In this document: positions 18,361-27,572 of the stretch, piece after piece | How the letters are laid out: every line of letters starts with the position of its first letter | How positions within the stretch are numbered: position 1 is the stretch's first letter | Assembly (NCBI GenBank): GCA_900108205.1 | Contig: FNUU01000011.1 | Coordinates: 42,983 to 106,982 of the forward strand | Direction of reading: 5' to 3' | DNA from: Eubacterium ruminantium | GTDB lineage: Bacteria > Bacillota > Clostridia > Lachnospirales > Lachnospiraceae | Length of the DNA: 64,000 nucleotides | The notes under the pieces: generated by a model | The model's database searches: none | The model's input: only the letters and a program-made list of their open reading frames with translations | What the model was told of the DNA's origin: nothing | Program-made: the position numbers and the translations under genes

Positions 18361-18432
18361 TTTAACAGGATGACAAATAAGATCAGAATATTGCCACGGA
18401 GTGGATGCGGATTATTTGTCTATCCTGTTAAA
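18361..18432. terminator. hairpin between convergent pectinesterase and AraC genes
   Basis: The arm TTTAACAGGATGACAAATAA (18361-18380) pairs with TTATTTGTCTATCCTGTTAAA (18412-18432) apart from a small bulge, around a loop of about 30 bases. The A-rich bases that follow on the right (TTAAAAAATAAAA) become a U-run for the leftward AraC transcript only weakly. Most likely a shared terminator. Confidence 0.65.
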
Positions 18433-18448
18433 AAATAAAATGACATTA

Positions 18449-19303
18449 TTATGATTCTTTATTTACTTCATATAGAATATATTTGTCCAGCATGGATTTT
18501 CTGTATTCTCTCGGAGACATGTTATACATTTTCTTAAAGGAATCCTTAAAATAGTTACTGTCGCCGAAACCGGAATTCATGGCAATCTCGGTAATGGAAT
18601 GATTTGTGGTTATCAGTTCATTTAATGCATGAGTCAGTCTGACATATGTCAGGTACTCCTTCATTCCGGTTCCTGTGGTAATACGGAACTTCTTACTGAA
18701 ATAACTTGGACTGAAACCGGCAAAGCCTGCCAGCAGTTCCAGGTTGATCGGCTGATTATAGTTTTCATTTATATATTTTACTGAATCAAGTATTTTGTCG
18801 GCTTTGCTTTCTGCGTCGGATTCCGTACGGAAGATGCAGAAACGGTTGCAGTAAAGGAGCAGTTCGCGGAGGAGCAGCTTCTGCATGGTCGGGGTAGAAG
18901 AGTCGTCCGTGTTCTCTTCGGCGACCATGGCGTCGATAACGATGTGAATCTGGTCACGGTAGATTCTCGGAACATGCATGATGATGGTACGTAAGAATCT
19001 GCTGCTGAGATCCGGCATGAAGGGAACAGAATTGTCATAGAGATCCTCTTCTGTAAAATATATATTTATTCGGGTACACTGAGACAGATAATTCACATAA
19101 TGAATAACCTTCGGAGGGATTACCATGAAATCACCGCTCTGAAGTGTAAAAAGAGAATTGTTCACATAGAAGCGAACTCTGCCGTGACGGACATAATACA
19201 GCTCATAATAATTATGATAATGGTTGACCGCCATCAGATAGTCCGCACTTCTTCCGGCGCTGTTGATATAGATCCTGTCGATGGTTTTGTCTGATACTCT
19301 CAT
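18449..19303 (-). CDS. AraC-family transcriptional regulator with N-terminal cupin
   Basis: 284 residues. An AraC-type sugar-binding cupin occupies about residues 25-110 (HYHNYYELYYVRHGR, then SGDFMVIPPKVIHY). A double helix-turn-helix domain occupies the last 100: INLELLAGFAGFSPSYFSKKF and HSITEIAMNSGFGDSNYFKD, ending SPREYRKSM. An AAAGGAG site precedes the ATG. Divergent from the sugar-binding lipoprotein gene across a 368-base region, so it most likely activates the importer/hydrolase operon in response to a pectin fragment. The inducer is not deducible. Confidence 0.92.
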   Translation of the reverse strand: MRVSDKTIDRIYINSAGRSADYLMAVNHYHNYYELYYVRHGRVRFYVNNSLFTLQSGDFMVIPPKVIHYVNYLSQCTRINIYFTEEDLYDNSVPFMPDLSSRFLRTIIMHVPRIYRDQIHIVIDAMVAEENTDDSSTPTMQKLLLRELLLYCNRFCIFRTESDAESKADKILDSVKYINENYNQPINLELLAGFAGFSPSYFSKKFRITTGTGMKEYLTYVRLTHALNELITTNHSITEIAMNSGFGDSNYFKDSFKKMYNMSPREYRKSMLDKYILYEVNKES

Positions 19304-19671
19304 TTTGTTCTCCTTTTAGATTTGTCACTATGATCCAAAATGATTCGAATTGCCCAATTGCCGATGGGAATTCCGGTAAATCTAAAAATATTTTGGATTT
19401 AAATCTTCTGATCTTGTCATTTTGTCAAAATTTACAGTTTTTATTGCGCTAAAATGCAACTGTATGTACATAATAACATATATATGACAAAAAATCAGTA
19501 GTTTTTGTTAGAAAAAAGCTAAAAATGAGTAGAAAAATGAGTGAAAAATGTGTATTTTTAATGTACAAGTCATGAAAACGCTTACATTTAATATTGGCTG
19601 ATTTAAGAGAGGGGATGCCGATAAAACAACGTAAGCTGATAAAAATGAAAAGATTTTAGGAGGATTACTAA
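19304..19671. promoter_or_regulatory. divergent control region with cre-type site and AraC-like repeats
   Basis: No gene. TGAAAACGCTTACA at 19573-19586 fits the cre pattern at all fixed positions, like the uxaC operator. Just upstream three spaced copies of AAAAATG(AGT) start at 19521, 19533 and 19544, a direct-repeat layout of the kind AraC proteins use. Inverted ATCCAAAAT (19333-19341) and ATTTTGGAT (19390-19398) lie on the AraC side. I cannot place a confident -35/-10 for either gene. Confidence 0.6.
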
Positions 19672-21114
19672 ATGAAGAAAAGATTCTTTAGAACAGCAGT
19701 TTCCACTCTTCTTATCGGAAGCTTGGCATTAACAGGCTGTGGTAAGGACGATGACGAGAAGAAGACTACTGAGGCCACAACTAAGGCCCCTGCAAAGACA
19801 GAAGCTCCTGCAAAGACAGAGGCCCCTGCAAAGACAGAAGCTCCTGCAAAGACAGAAGCTCCTGCATCAACAGAAGCTCCGGCTACACCAAGCTATGAAG
19901 AGTGTACTCTTACATTTGACTGGTGGGGCGGTGACTCAAGACATGAAGCTACACAGGCAGCTGTAGATGCATTCATGGCTAAGTATCCTGGTATCAAGGT
20001 TGAAGTTAACTTTGGTGCTTGGAGTGATTGGGAGACAGCTAAGGCAGCTGAGTATCTCTCAGGCAACAATCCTGATATCCAGCAGACAAACTTCGACTGG
20101 ATCGGAAAGTACGATGCAGATGGAACAACATATCTTGATCTGAACACAGTATCAGATGTTCTTGATCTTTCACAGTACTCAGCTGATGTACTCAGCAAGA
20201 CAGTAGATTCAAAGGGCGGTCTCGCAGGTATTCCTGTTTCTCTTACAGGACGTACATTCTACTGGAACAAGGCAACATTTGAGCAGGCTGGTATTTCAAC
20301 ACCAACAACACTTGATGAGCTTATCGCTGCAGGTGAAACATTTAAGGAAAAGCTTGGTGAGGAGTACTATCCACTCGTAATCGGTGAGTACGACAGAGCA
20401 ATCCTTTTAGCTTACTATATGCAGGCTAAGACAGGTCTTCCAATCATCGACGAGAACGGTAACTTTACATTAACACAGGATCAGGTTAAGGAAGGTCTTG
20501 AGTTCATTAAGTCTCTTGAGGACGCACATGTTATCCCTACAATCGCATACATCCTTGGTGAAGGTGCAGATTCTATGGATAAGTCACAGAGATTCATCGC
20601 TGGTCAGTACGCAGGTATCTTCGAGTGGGATTCATCTCCAAAGAAGTACATCACAGCACTTGGCGACAATGGTTCTAACCTTGTAGTTGGTAACGTATTC
20701 CCAGAACTTAAGTCTTACACAAAGGTTTCACTTATGTTCTCTATCAGCGCTAAGACAAAGCACCCACATGAAGCTGCTATGCTCCTTAACTTCATGCTTA
20801 ACGATCCAGAAGGTATCGCAATCATGAAGACAGAGCGTGGTATTCCAGAATCAAAGATCGCTTATGATACACTTAAGGATGCAGGTAATCTTGACGCAGT
20901 TTCAGCTGAAGCTCATGAAGCAGTTATGAACTCAGCACCACTTTACTGGAATCCTAAGTTCGATGATTCTTCACTTAAGGGTGGTTCATCAGCTTACACA
21001 ACAATCTTCCAGCAGTTCTCATACGGTATGGATGCAGGCGGATCTAAGTACACAATTGATAACGCAGCAGCTGATCTTTACAATGCATACATCGCTGTAG
21101 CACCTGCAAAATAA
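19672..21114 (+). CDS. sugar ABC transporter substrate-binding lipoprotein
   Basis: Family 1 extracellular solute-binding protein (MalE/UgpB type), 480 residues. A lipoprotein signal peptide ends in the lipobox LTGC with Cys23. Next comes a low-complexity tether of about 45 residues built from a six-residue repeat (APAKTE, about five copies, coded by an 18-bp repeat), then the binding domain from roughly residue 75 with EEC-LTFDWWGGDSRHEAT. Codon use is strikingly uniform (AAG, ACA, GCA, CTT), as expected for a very abundant protein. It heads the importer/hydrolase operon; the ligand is probably an oligogalacturonide, inferred from neighbours. Confidence 0.93.
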   Translation: MKKRFFRTAVSTLLIGSLALTGCGKDDDEKKTTEATTKAPAKTEAPAKTEAPAKTEAPAKTEAPASTEAPATPSYEECTLTFDWWGGDSRHEATQAAVDAFMAKYPGIKVEVNFGAWSDWETAKAAEYLSGNNPDIQQTNFDWIGKYDADGTTYLDLNTVSDVLDLSQYSADVLSKTVDSKGGLAGIPVSLTGRTFYWNKATFEQAGISTPTTLDELIAAGETFKEKLGEEYYPLVIGEYDRAILLAYYMQAKTGLPIIDENGNFTLTQDQVKEGLEFIKSLEDAHVIPTIAYILGEGADSMDKSQRFIAGQYAGIFEWDSSPKKYITALGDNGSNLVVGNVFPELKSYTKVSLMFSISAKTKHPHEAAMLLNFMLNDPEGIAIMKTERGIPESKIAYDTLKDAGNLDAVSAEAHEAVMNSAPLYWNPKFDDSSLKGGSSAYTTIFQQFSYGMDAGGSKYTIDNAAADLYNAYIAVAPAK

Positions 21115-21160
21115 TAAAGTAATTGATTCTTAAAAGAAGATAATTAAAACCTCATTAAAG

Positions 21161-21201
21161 TAGCCTGTTGTATAAGCTGCAACTGTTTATATAACAGGCT
21201 A
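21161..21201 (+). other. hairpin between binding-protein and permease genes
   Basis: TAGCCTGTT (21161-21169) pairs with AACAGGCTA (21193-21201), extended by TATA/TATA inside. There is no T-run. Hairpins at this place in ABC operons typically protect the abundant binding-protein mRNA and reduce downstream expression; that role is inferred. Confidence 0.65.
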
Positions 21202-21229
21202 TAATACAAAGATTAGGGAGAAAAGAGGT

Positions 21230-22129
21230 ATGAGTAAATTTAAAAAATTTAGAAAAAGAAATGTGGGATTTCTGTTCATCATTCCTTGGTTGATCGGTTT
21301 TCTTGCATTTAAAGCATATCCATTCTTATCTTCGCTTTATTACAGTTTTACTGATTACAACCTTTTCAAGGGTAAATCTGATGGTTTCACCTTACAGAAT
21401 TATAAGGACGTATTCAATGTCCCTATTGAAAAAAGAGCACTCATAACAACTTTTAAATATGCATTTATGACAGTACCTCTTAAGCTGGTATTTGCTCTTT
21501 TCATTGCATATATCCTTAACTACAAGTTAAAAGGAGTTAACTTCTACCGTACAGCATACTACATTCCATCAATCCTTGGTGGTTCGGTAGCTATAGCCGT
21601 TCTTTGGAAAGCGCTCTTTAGTGATAACGGTCTTATCAGAAGCGGTTTTAAAGCAATAGGTGTGGATGCACCGCATTTCATGTCAGATCCAAAGTGGGCT
21701 CTGTTCATGATCTCCATACTCCGTGTATGGCAGTTCGGATCTGCGATGGTCGTCTTCCTGGCAGCTTTGAAGGGTGTTCCGACAGAACTTTACGAAGCAG
21801 CATCCATCGATGGTGCAAGTAAGGCAAAGCAGTTCTTCAGAATCACACTTCCGCTTATTACACCGGTTGTTTTCTACAATCTGGTTACACAGCTTGTACA
21901 GGCATTCCAGGAATTCAACGGACCTTACATTATTACAAGAGGTGGCCCTCTTGGTTCAACAACACTTATGTCACTTCTCATTTACAACAATGCGTTTACT
22001 TCGTATAACATGGGTAAGGCAAGTGCTCAGGCATGGGTACTTTTCATCATACTCCTTGTATTTACACTTATCGCATTTGCGAGCCAGAAGTACTGGGTAT
22101 ACTATTCTGATGATGAAGGAGGTAAATAA
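21230..22129 (+). CDS. sugar ABC transporter permease (MalF/UgpA type)
   Basis: Inner-membrane permease with six predicted helices, 299 residues. The EAA loop that docks the ATPase is EAASIDGASKAKQFFRITLP. The N-terminal KKFRKRNVGFLFIIPWLIGF is typical of this subfamily. A GGGAG site precedes the ATG. It works with the following permease and the upstream lipoprotein; no ATPase gene is present in the operon, so a shared MsmK-like ATPase elsewhere is expected. Confidence 0.93.
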   Translation: MSKFKKFRKRNVGFLFIIPWLIGFLAFKAYPFLSSLYYSFTDYNLFKGKSDGFTLQNYKDVFNVPIEKRALITTFKYAFMTVPLKLVFALFIAYILNYKLKGVNFYRTAYYIPSILGGSVAIAVLWKALFSDNGLIRSGFKAIGVDAPHFMSDPKWALFMISILRVWQFGSAMVVFLAALKGVPTELYEAASIDGASKAKQFFRITLPLITPVVFYNLVTQLVQAFQEFNGPYIITRGGPLGSTTLMSLLIYNNAFTSYNMGKASAQAWVLFIILLVFTLIAFASQKYWVYYSDDEGGK

Positions 22130-22131
22130 TT

Positions 22132-23118
22132 ATGCCAATAGTTAGTATTGATAACGAAGATGAAAAAACTACTACCGGCAGTACAACTTCATTAACGGAA
22201 GGTTCCACAGAGAAGGTTGTTATCAAGAGATCTTCATCTGCTCAGCTTAGAGCAGCAAATAAGAAGCTGCAGAGAAAAAGAAGAACAAGTACGATAATAC
22301 GATATACAGTCCTTACAGTGGTAGGACTCATAATGGTATATCCACTTATATGGATGATTGGTGCCACATTTAAGGAGAACAAAGAGATATTTACATCAAT
22401 GAACCCTATTCCGTTCAAGGCAACATTAAACGGTTACAAGAATGCGGTTAAGAGTTATGGTGGAAATATTAATATCTGGAAGGCAATGCTGAATACATAT
22501 TCTTATGTTATTCCGGGAGTTATCCTTACAGTTGTTTCTTCAGTTCTTACAGCATACGGATTTGCGAGGTTTAAGTTTATCGGCCATAAGATACTTTTCG
22601 CTATCATGATGGCAATGCTTTTCCTCCCACAGGTTGTACTTAACGTACCTCAGTACATGCTCTTCAACAAGCTTGGATGGATTGGTTCAAACTTCTACCT
22701 TCCACTCATTGTTCCTACAGCATTTGCTATTGATACGTACTTCATTTTCATGCTTATCCAGTTCCTTAGAGGTGTTCCGAAGGAAATGGAAGAAGCAGCA
22801 GCAATTGACGGATGTGGTTCGATGAAGACACTTATAAAGATCATCATCCCGATGATCCTGCCGGCTATCGTATCCGTTGCACTTTTCAGGTTCATGTGGT
22901 CATCTAACGATTTCCTCGGACCATTACTTTATGTTAATACTCCGGCTAAATACCCGGCTACAATCTTTGTTAAGCTGTCTATGGATAGTGATGCAGGATT
23001 TGATTGGAACAGAGTACTTGCAACATCACTCATTTCAATCATTCCGAATATCCTTATATTCTTCGCTGCTCAGAACCAGTTCGTAGAAGGTGTATCAGCT
23101 GGTGGTGTAAAGGGTTAA
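22132..23118 (+). CDS. sugar ABC transporter permease (MalG/UgpE type)
   Basis: Second permease, 328 residues, with the EAA loop EEAAAIDGCGSMKTLIKIII. It has an unusually long hydrophilic N-terminus of about 60 residues (acidic and Thr/Ser-rich, then Lys/Arg-rich) before the first helix at IIRYTVLTVVGLIMVYPLI. It starts two bases after the first permease's stop, with its GGAGG inside that gene, indicating tight translational coupling. Confidence 0.93.
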   Translation: MPIVSIDNEDEKTTTGSTTSLTEGSTEKVVIKRSSSAQLRAANKKLQRKRRTSTIIRYTVLTVVGLIMVYPLIWMIGATFKENKEIFTSMNPIPFKATLNGYKNAVKSYGGNINIWKAMLNTYSYVIPGVILTVVSSVLTAYGFARFKFIGHKILFAIMMAMLFLPQVVLNVPQYMLFNKLGWIGSNFYLPLIVPTAFAIDTYFIFMLIQFLRGVPKEMEEAAAIDGCGSMKTLIKIIIPMILPAIVSVALFRFMWSSNDFLGPLLYVNTPAKYPATIFVKLSMDSDAGFDWNRVLATSLISIIPNILIFFAAQNQFVEGVSAGGVKG

Positions 23119-23165
23119 TTTTAATCCTTATTAAATTAAATTCTGATCAAATAAGAGGTGGCAGT

Positions 23166-23849
23166 ATGTTGAGAGCGATATTTAGTCCTGATAATCCTGT
23201 TTGGAGATTTTTTATCTTGGTAGGCAAGATATGGTGGCTGAATATCCTGTGGCTTGTATGTTCACTACCTATAGTGACCATAGGAGCCTCAACTACTGCC
23301 CTTATTTATGGTTGTATGAAGCTGAGAAAGGACGAAGGTTATCCTACAAACAACTTCTTTAAGTCATTCAAGGAAAACTTTCGTCAGGCTACAGCTTTAT
23401 GGCTTATTTATCTTATTGTCGGCGCAGCAATAATAGCAGGTCTTATCTTCTGGAATTACAGTACAATGCCGGGTTCCAAGATTGCCTGGGCAATACTTTT
23501 TGCTGTCGGCATCTTTTATTCGATTTCATTGATGTATGTTTTTGCAATACAGTCAAAATTCGTAAATCCGGTCAAGGATACTATCGTTTATTCAATCCTT
23601 ATGGCGTTTGCGAATCTCAAGAATACGATACTTATATTTATGATCCTTGCTGGACTTGTACTTGCAAATCTTTTTACTTATTTTGCAGTTAATTTCTTTA
23701 CATTAAACTTTGGACTTGGCGTCGTTGTATACTGGGTATCTTTACATTATCAGATAGTATTCGATAAATATATCCCTGAACAAAAGGTTGAGGAGTCTTA
23801 TCTTGATAAGCTGGAAAGAGAAAGTAAACAGGAAAAAAGAAGAAGATAA
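23166..23849 (+). CDS. yesL: YesL family membrane protein (DUF624)
   Basis: 227 residues with about five to six hydrophobic helices. It starts MLRAIFSPDNPVWRFFILVG, the recognisable DUF624 opening, followed by LPIVTIGASTTALIYGCMKL. In Bacillus, yesL lies with pectin/rhamnogalacturonan transporter genes, as here; its biochemical role is unknown. A GAGGTGG site sets ATG 23166, after the permease stop, rather than an upstream start inside the permease. It ends in a Lys/Glu/Arg-rich cytoplasmic tail. Confidence 0.88.
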   Translation: MLRAIFSPDNPVWRFFILVGKIWWLNILWLVCSLPIVTIGASTTALIYGCMKLRKDEGYPTNNFFKSFKENFRQATALWLIYLIVGAAIIAGLIFWNYSTMPGSKIAWAILFAVGIFYSISLMYVFAIQSKFVNPVKDTIVYSILMAFANLKNTILIFMILAGLVLANLFTYFAVNFFTLNFGLGVVVYWVSLHYQIVFDKYIPEQKVEESYLDKLERESKQEKRRR

Positions 23850-23869
23850 TTTGAATTGGAGATAAAACG

Positions 23870-24724
23870 ATGCAGATAGGACTTAGATTACACGACGCAA
23901 AGAAGCTTCCGCTTTCGGAGTGTCTTAAAACAGTAAAAGAACAGGGCTTTACCTGTACACATATAGCACTGTCCAAGCTTGACGGACAGACAGCAGATCC
24001 GGACGCTCTTACACCGGGTTATGCAATGTATCTTAAACATGAATTTGAAAATGCAGGACTGGATATAGCAGTCCTTGGAAATTATCTGAATCTTGCTCAT
24101 CCGGATAAGGATAAGCTTAAGGAGATTCAGAGAAAATATATGGCACATATAAGATTTGCATCCATACTCGGATGCAGTGTTGTTGGTACTGAAACCGGAG
24201 CGCCAAATGAAAAATACAGCTACGATAAAGAAGCCTGTCACAGCAGGGAAGCGTTGGAGATCTTTATCGAGAATCTGAAACCGGTAGTTGAATATGCTGA
24301 AAAGATGGGGGTCATCCTGGCGATAGAGCCCGTATATAAGCATATAGTATTTGGGCCGGAGAGAGCAAGAACCGTGCTTGACAGGATAGCATCTCCAAAT
24401 CTACAGATAATATTTGATGCAGTTAATCTCCTGCATCCTGACAATCTTCACAGGAGAGATGAGGTAATAAGAGAGGCGATAGATCTGCTCGGACCGGATA
24501 TAGCCATCATTCATTTAAAGGATTACATCCTTAAGGATAATGAGATGACCAGCCTTGGATGTGGCCTCGGTGAGATGAATTATGATGACATCATTCGCTT
24601 TGCTTTGGAGAGAAAGCCTTTTATTCAGGCAACTCTTGAGAATACAACTCCGGAAAATGCAGTCAGCTGCAGAGAGTTTATAGAGGGAATCAAAAACAGG
24701 ATAGTGTCAGAACAGCAGGCATAA
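23870..24724 (+). CDS. sugar phosphate isomerase/epimerase-like TIM-barrel protein
   Basis: 284 residues of the AP-endonuclease-2 / xylose-isomerase-like superfamily. Landmarks: strand LGCSVVGTETGAP, metal-ligand regions VILAIEPVYKHI (Glu), IIFDAVNLLHPDN (Asp), IAIIHLKDYIL (His, Asp) and FIQATLENTTPEN (Glu). These usually bind Mn or Co and isomerise or epimerise sugars. Its position between YesL and GH105 suggests a step on an imported uronate or rhamnose-containing fragment, but the substrate is not deducible. A GGAG site precedes the ATG by about ten bases. Confidence 0.8.
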   Translation: MQIGLRLHDAKKLPLSECLKTVKEQGFTCTHIALSKLDGQTADPDALTPGYAMYLKHEFENAGLDIAVLGNYLNLAHPDKDKLKEIQRKYMAHIRFASILGCSVVGTETGAPNEKYSYDKEACHSREALEIFIENLKPVVEYAEKMGVILAIEPVYKHIVFGPERARTVLDRIASPNLQIIFDAVNLLHPDNLHRRDEVIREAIDLLGPDIAIIHLKDYILKDNEMTSLGCGLGEMNYDDIIRFALERKPFIQATLENTTPENAVSCREFIEGIKNRIVSEQQA

Positions 24725-24845
24725 GTGATCAGGAAGACAGATTACCAGATTTAATATATCCGGTATTGAATGGGTATGGTATGGCTGAACTGATATCCTT
24801 ACATTAGTGGATGAATAAGATATGAAAGATGCAGAGGTACTTAAG

Positions 24846-25988
24846 ATGGATGAAAAGATAAATGAAAAGATAAGAACATATTTCGAATATCTTCTTGATA
24901 ATTCGACAGCAGCTGCACCGATGTGGAACAAGGAACGAATAATGTATGGAGTTCCAAATAAGTGGAACTATATAGATGGCTGTATGATCACAGCAGTTCT
25001 TGCTCTGTATGAAATGACAGGGAATGAGAGATACTTTACATTTGCAAAGGATTTCGTTGACTTTTTCGTAAAAGACGATGGACATATTGAAACCTATGAT
25101 GTTAAGGAGCTTAACATTGATAATGTCAATGCTGCCAGAAATCTTTTTACAATATATGACAAGACTCATGAAGAGAAGTATAAGAAGGCTATAGACAGCG
25201 TCAGAGGACAGCTGGAAGCAATGCCGAGAACAAAGGAAGGTAATTTCTGGCATAAGAATATTTATCCATATCAGGTATGGCTGGATGGACTGTATATGGC
25301 TCAGCCTTTTTATATGCAGTATGAGACAAGATTCAATCATATGGAGAAGTGTCTGGACAGCATCCATCAGTTTGAAAATGTTGAAAGACTCATGAAGGAT
25401 CCAAAGACAGGGCTTTATTATCATGGATATGATGAGAGTCGCGAGATGTTCTGGTGCAATAAGGAAACAGGCTGCAGCAGTAATTTCTGGCTCAGAGCTC
25501 TTGGATGGTTCTGCATGGCGCTGGTTGATACGGCGAGTGTAATTGATGAAAGTTTATATTATGAATTCAGATATTTGTTAAAGGTATATGAGGAGCTTAT
25601 AAAGTCCCTTGCTCCTTACCAGGATGAAAGCGGAATGTTCTGGCAGGTGGTTGACAAGGGCGGAGTTGAAGGCAACTATCTTGAAACTTCAGGAACAGCT
25701 CTGGTTGCATGCTCTATTCTTAAGGCGGTAAGGCTGGGATATATCCCTGAAAAATATGCAAAGATCGGACTTGATGCATTTAATGGTATTGTTGATAAAT
25801 ACCTGAATGTTGACGAGGAAGGCAATCTCAATCTGGGTGGTATCTGCCTGGTTGCAGGACTTGGCGGACCAGCTATGAGAGACGGTTCTATGGAATATTA
25901 TTTCAGTGAGCCGGTTGTAAGCAATGAAGCTAAGGGCGTTGCGCCATTTTTGCTTGCATATACAGAGATCTTAAGGAGAAATAAGTAG
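24846..25988 (+). CDS. unsaturated rhamnogalacturonyl/galacturonyl hydrolase, GH105
   Basis: Removes the 4,5-unsaturated uronic acid from lyase products, feeding 5-keto-4-deoxyuronate to KduI. An (alpha/alpha)6 barrel of the YteR/YesR family, about 380 residues as expected. The catalytic aspartate is Asp147 in YPYQVWLDGLYMAQPF, in good register with YteR; GLYYHGYDESR and GCSSNFWLRALGWFCMAL are further family blocks. No signal peptide, so cytoplasmic. ATG 24846 has GAGG nine bases upstream; ATG 24822 is also in frame. Coupled to GH28, whose ATG directly follows its stop. Confidence 0.93.
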   Translation: MDEKINEKIRTYFEYLLDNSTAAAPMWNKERIMYGVPNKWNYIDGCMITAVLALYEMTGNERYFTFAKDFVDFFVKDDGHIETYDVKELNIDNVNAARNLFTIYDKTHEEKYKKAIDSVRGQLEAMPRTKEGNFWHKNIYPYQVWLDGLYMAQPFYMQYETRFNHMEKCLDSIHQFENVERLMKDPKTGLYYHGYDESREMFWCNKETGCSSNFWLRALGWFCMALVDTASVIDESLYYEFRYLLKVYEELIKSLAPYQDESGMFWQVVDKGGVEGNYLETSGTALVACSILKAVRLGYIPEKYAKIGLDAFNGIVDKYLNVDEEGNLNLGGICLVAGLGGPAMRDGSMEYYFSEPVVSNEAKGVAPFLLAYTEILRRNK

Positions 25989-27572
25989 ATGAAGTTTGAT
26001 ATAATAGCTGTTTTTAACAGAAGCATTACTATAGAGCTTATTAATGATAAGCGATATAATCTGGATAATCCCTATTCGGTCTACCTGGATGGGAAAATTG
26101 TAAAAACTTCAAAGCTGAATGTAACTACAATAAATGGACTTCATCCTGATCAGAAGTATGAGATCGCTGTTGAATACGACGGTGTAATAGAAAAGGTGGA
26201 GTTTACTACTCTGAAGGAAACCTATCTTCTTGATGTTCGTGATAACGGTGCTGTCGGAGATGGAAAGACAAATGATACCCATGCTCTTCAGGCTGCGATA
26301 AGTATCTGCCCTGAAGGAGGAACGGTTCATTTTACAAAGGGTGTATATTACACAGGACCGCTTTTTCTTAAGAGTAATATAACTCTCTGGCTGGATAAGG
26401 ATGCTGTACTGCTTGGTGATACAGACAGAGCTAATTATCCGATTCTTCCGGGAATGGTAAAGAATGAAGATGATTATTCCAAGGAGCTGAGTATGGCTTC
26501 GTGGGAGGGAAATCCACTTAATTCATTTGCATCGCTTATTACCGGTGTAGGTGTCAGCAATGTAGATATCATCGGAGAAGGTCTTCTGGACGGAAATGCT
26601 CAGAATTCCGACTGGTGGGTGGATGTCAGAACCAAGAGAAAGGCATGGAGACCGAAGATCATTTTCCTGAATAATTGCAAGAATGTCAGGGTACAGCAGA
26701 TCTCGGTTCAGAATTCGCCTTGCTGGACTATTCATCCGTACTATTCAGATAATATTTCATTTTTGGATATGGATATCTATAATCCGGATAATTCGCCGAA
26801 CACAGATGGATTTGATCCGGAAAGCTGCAGCAATATAAAGATCATTGGAACGAGGATTTCCGTTGGAGATGACTGTATTGCCATTAAGAGCGGCAAGATA
26901 TATATGGGAACAAAACATTACAAGAAAACTGATAATATTGTTATCAGAAACTGCAGGCTTGCAAGAGGACATGGAGCAGTAACTGTGGGCAGTGAGGTTG
27001 CCGGCGGTGCATCTGATGTACATGTTGAAAGGTGTCTTTTTACCGGAACCGACAGAGGGCTTAGGGTAAAGACAAGACGAGGAAGAGGCGTAAGGAGTAT
27101 AATCGATGACATCCATATCGAGAATATCTTTATGGATGCAGTGAAGATGCCGTTTACTGTGAATATGTTTTATTTCTGTGATCCGGACGGACATACACAG
27201 TATGTTCAGGATCAGGAGGAAATGCCGGTGGACAGCAGGACCCCGAAGGTAGGAAGCCTTTATGTTAAAGATGTTGAATGTACAGGCATCGATGCAGTAC
27301 TGGGATGTGCATATGCTCTTCCTGAGATGCCTATAGACCTTATTCATCTTGAAAATATAAATGCAGTATTCCTTCCGGAAAATGAAAGAAACGGTGAGTG
27401 TCCTATCATGATGGACAATTTCCAGACTATGAACGGAAAGTCTCTTTACATTAGAAATGTTAAGAAGTTAGAGATTAAAAATGTAACCATTAAGGGCTGT
27501 GAGGATAAGATGCCGGACCTTATTAATATTGGAGAGAGACAGATAGAAGGGCTGAATTATGCAGAAATTTGA
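25989..27572 (+). CDS. polygalacturonase, GH28, no signal peptide, N-terminal Fn3-like domain
   Basis: Hydrolyses alpha-1,4 galacturonide bonds; most likely an exo-acting intracellular enzyme that trims imported oligomers. Residues 1-75 look like a fibronectin-III-like beta domain (ending YEIAVEYDGVIEKVEFTTLK). The beta-helix follows from DVRDNGAVGDGKTNDTHALQ. All GH28 catalytic motifs are visible: Asn271-Thr-Asp273, Asp294-Asp295 (GDDCIAIKSG), His328 in GHGAVTVGSE and Arg359-x-Lys361. Its 527 residues match bacterial exo-polygalacturonases. AAGGAG lies in the GH105 3' end; the genes abut. Confidence 0.94.
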   Translation: MKFDIIAVFNRSITIELINDKRYNLDNPYSVYLDGKIVKTSKLNVTTINGLHPDQKYEIAVEYDGVIEKVEFTTLKETYLLDVRDNGAVGDGKTNDTHALQAAISICPEGGTVHFTKGVYYTGPLFLKSNITLWLDKDAVLLGDTDRANYPILPGMVKNEDDYSKELSMASWEGNPLNSFASLITGVGVSNVDIIGEGLLDGNAQNSDWWVDVRTKRKAWRPKIIFLNNCKNVRVQQISVQNSPCWTIHPYYSDNISFLDMDIYNPDNSPNTDGFDPESCSNIKIIGTRISVGDDCIAIKSGKIYMGTKHYKKTDNIVIRNCRLARGHGAVTVGSEVAGGASDVHVERCLFTGTDRGLRVKTRRGRGVRSIIDDIHIENIFMDAVKMPFTVNMFYFCDPDGHTQYVQDQEEMPVDSRTPKVGSLYVKDVECTGIDAVLGCAYALPEMPIDLIHLENINAVFLPENERNGECPIMMDNFQTMNGKSLYIRNVKKLEIKNVTIKGCEDKMPDLINIGERQIEGLNYAEI

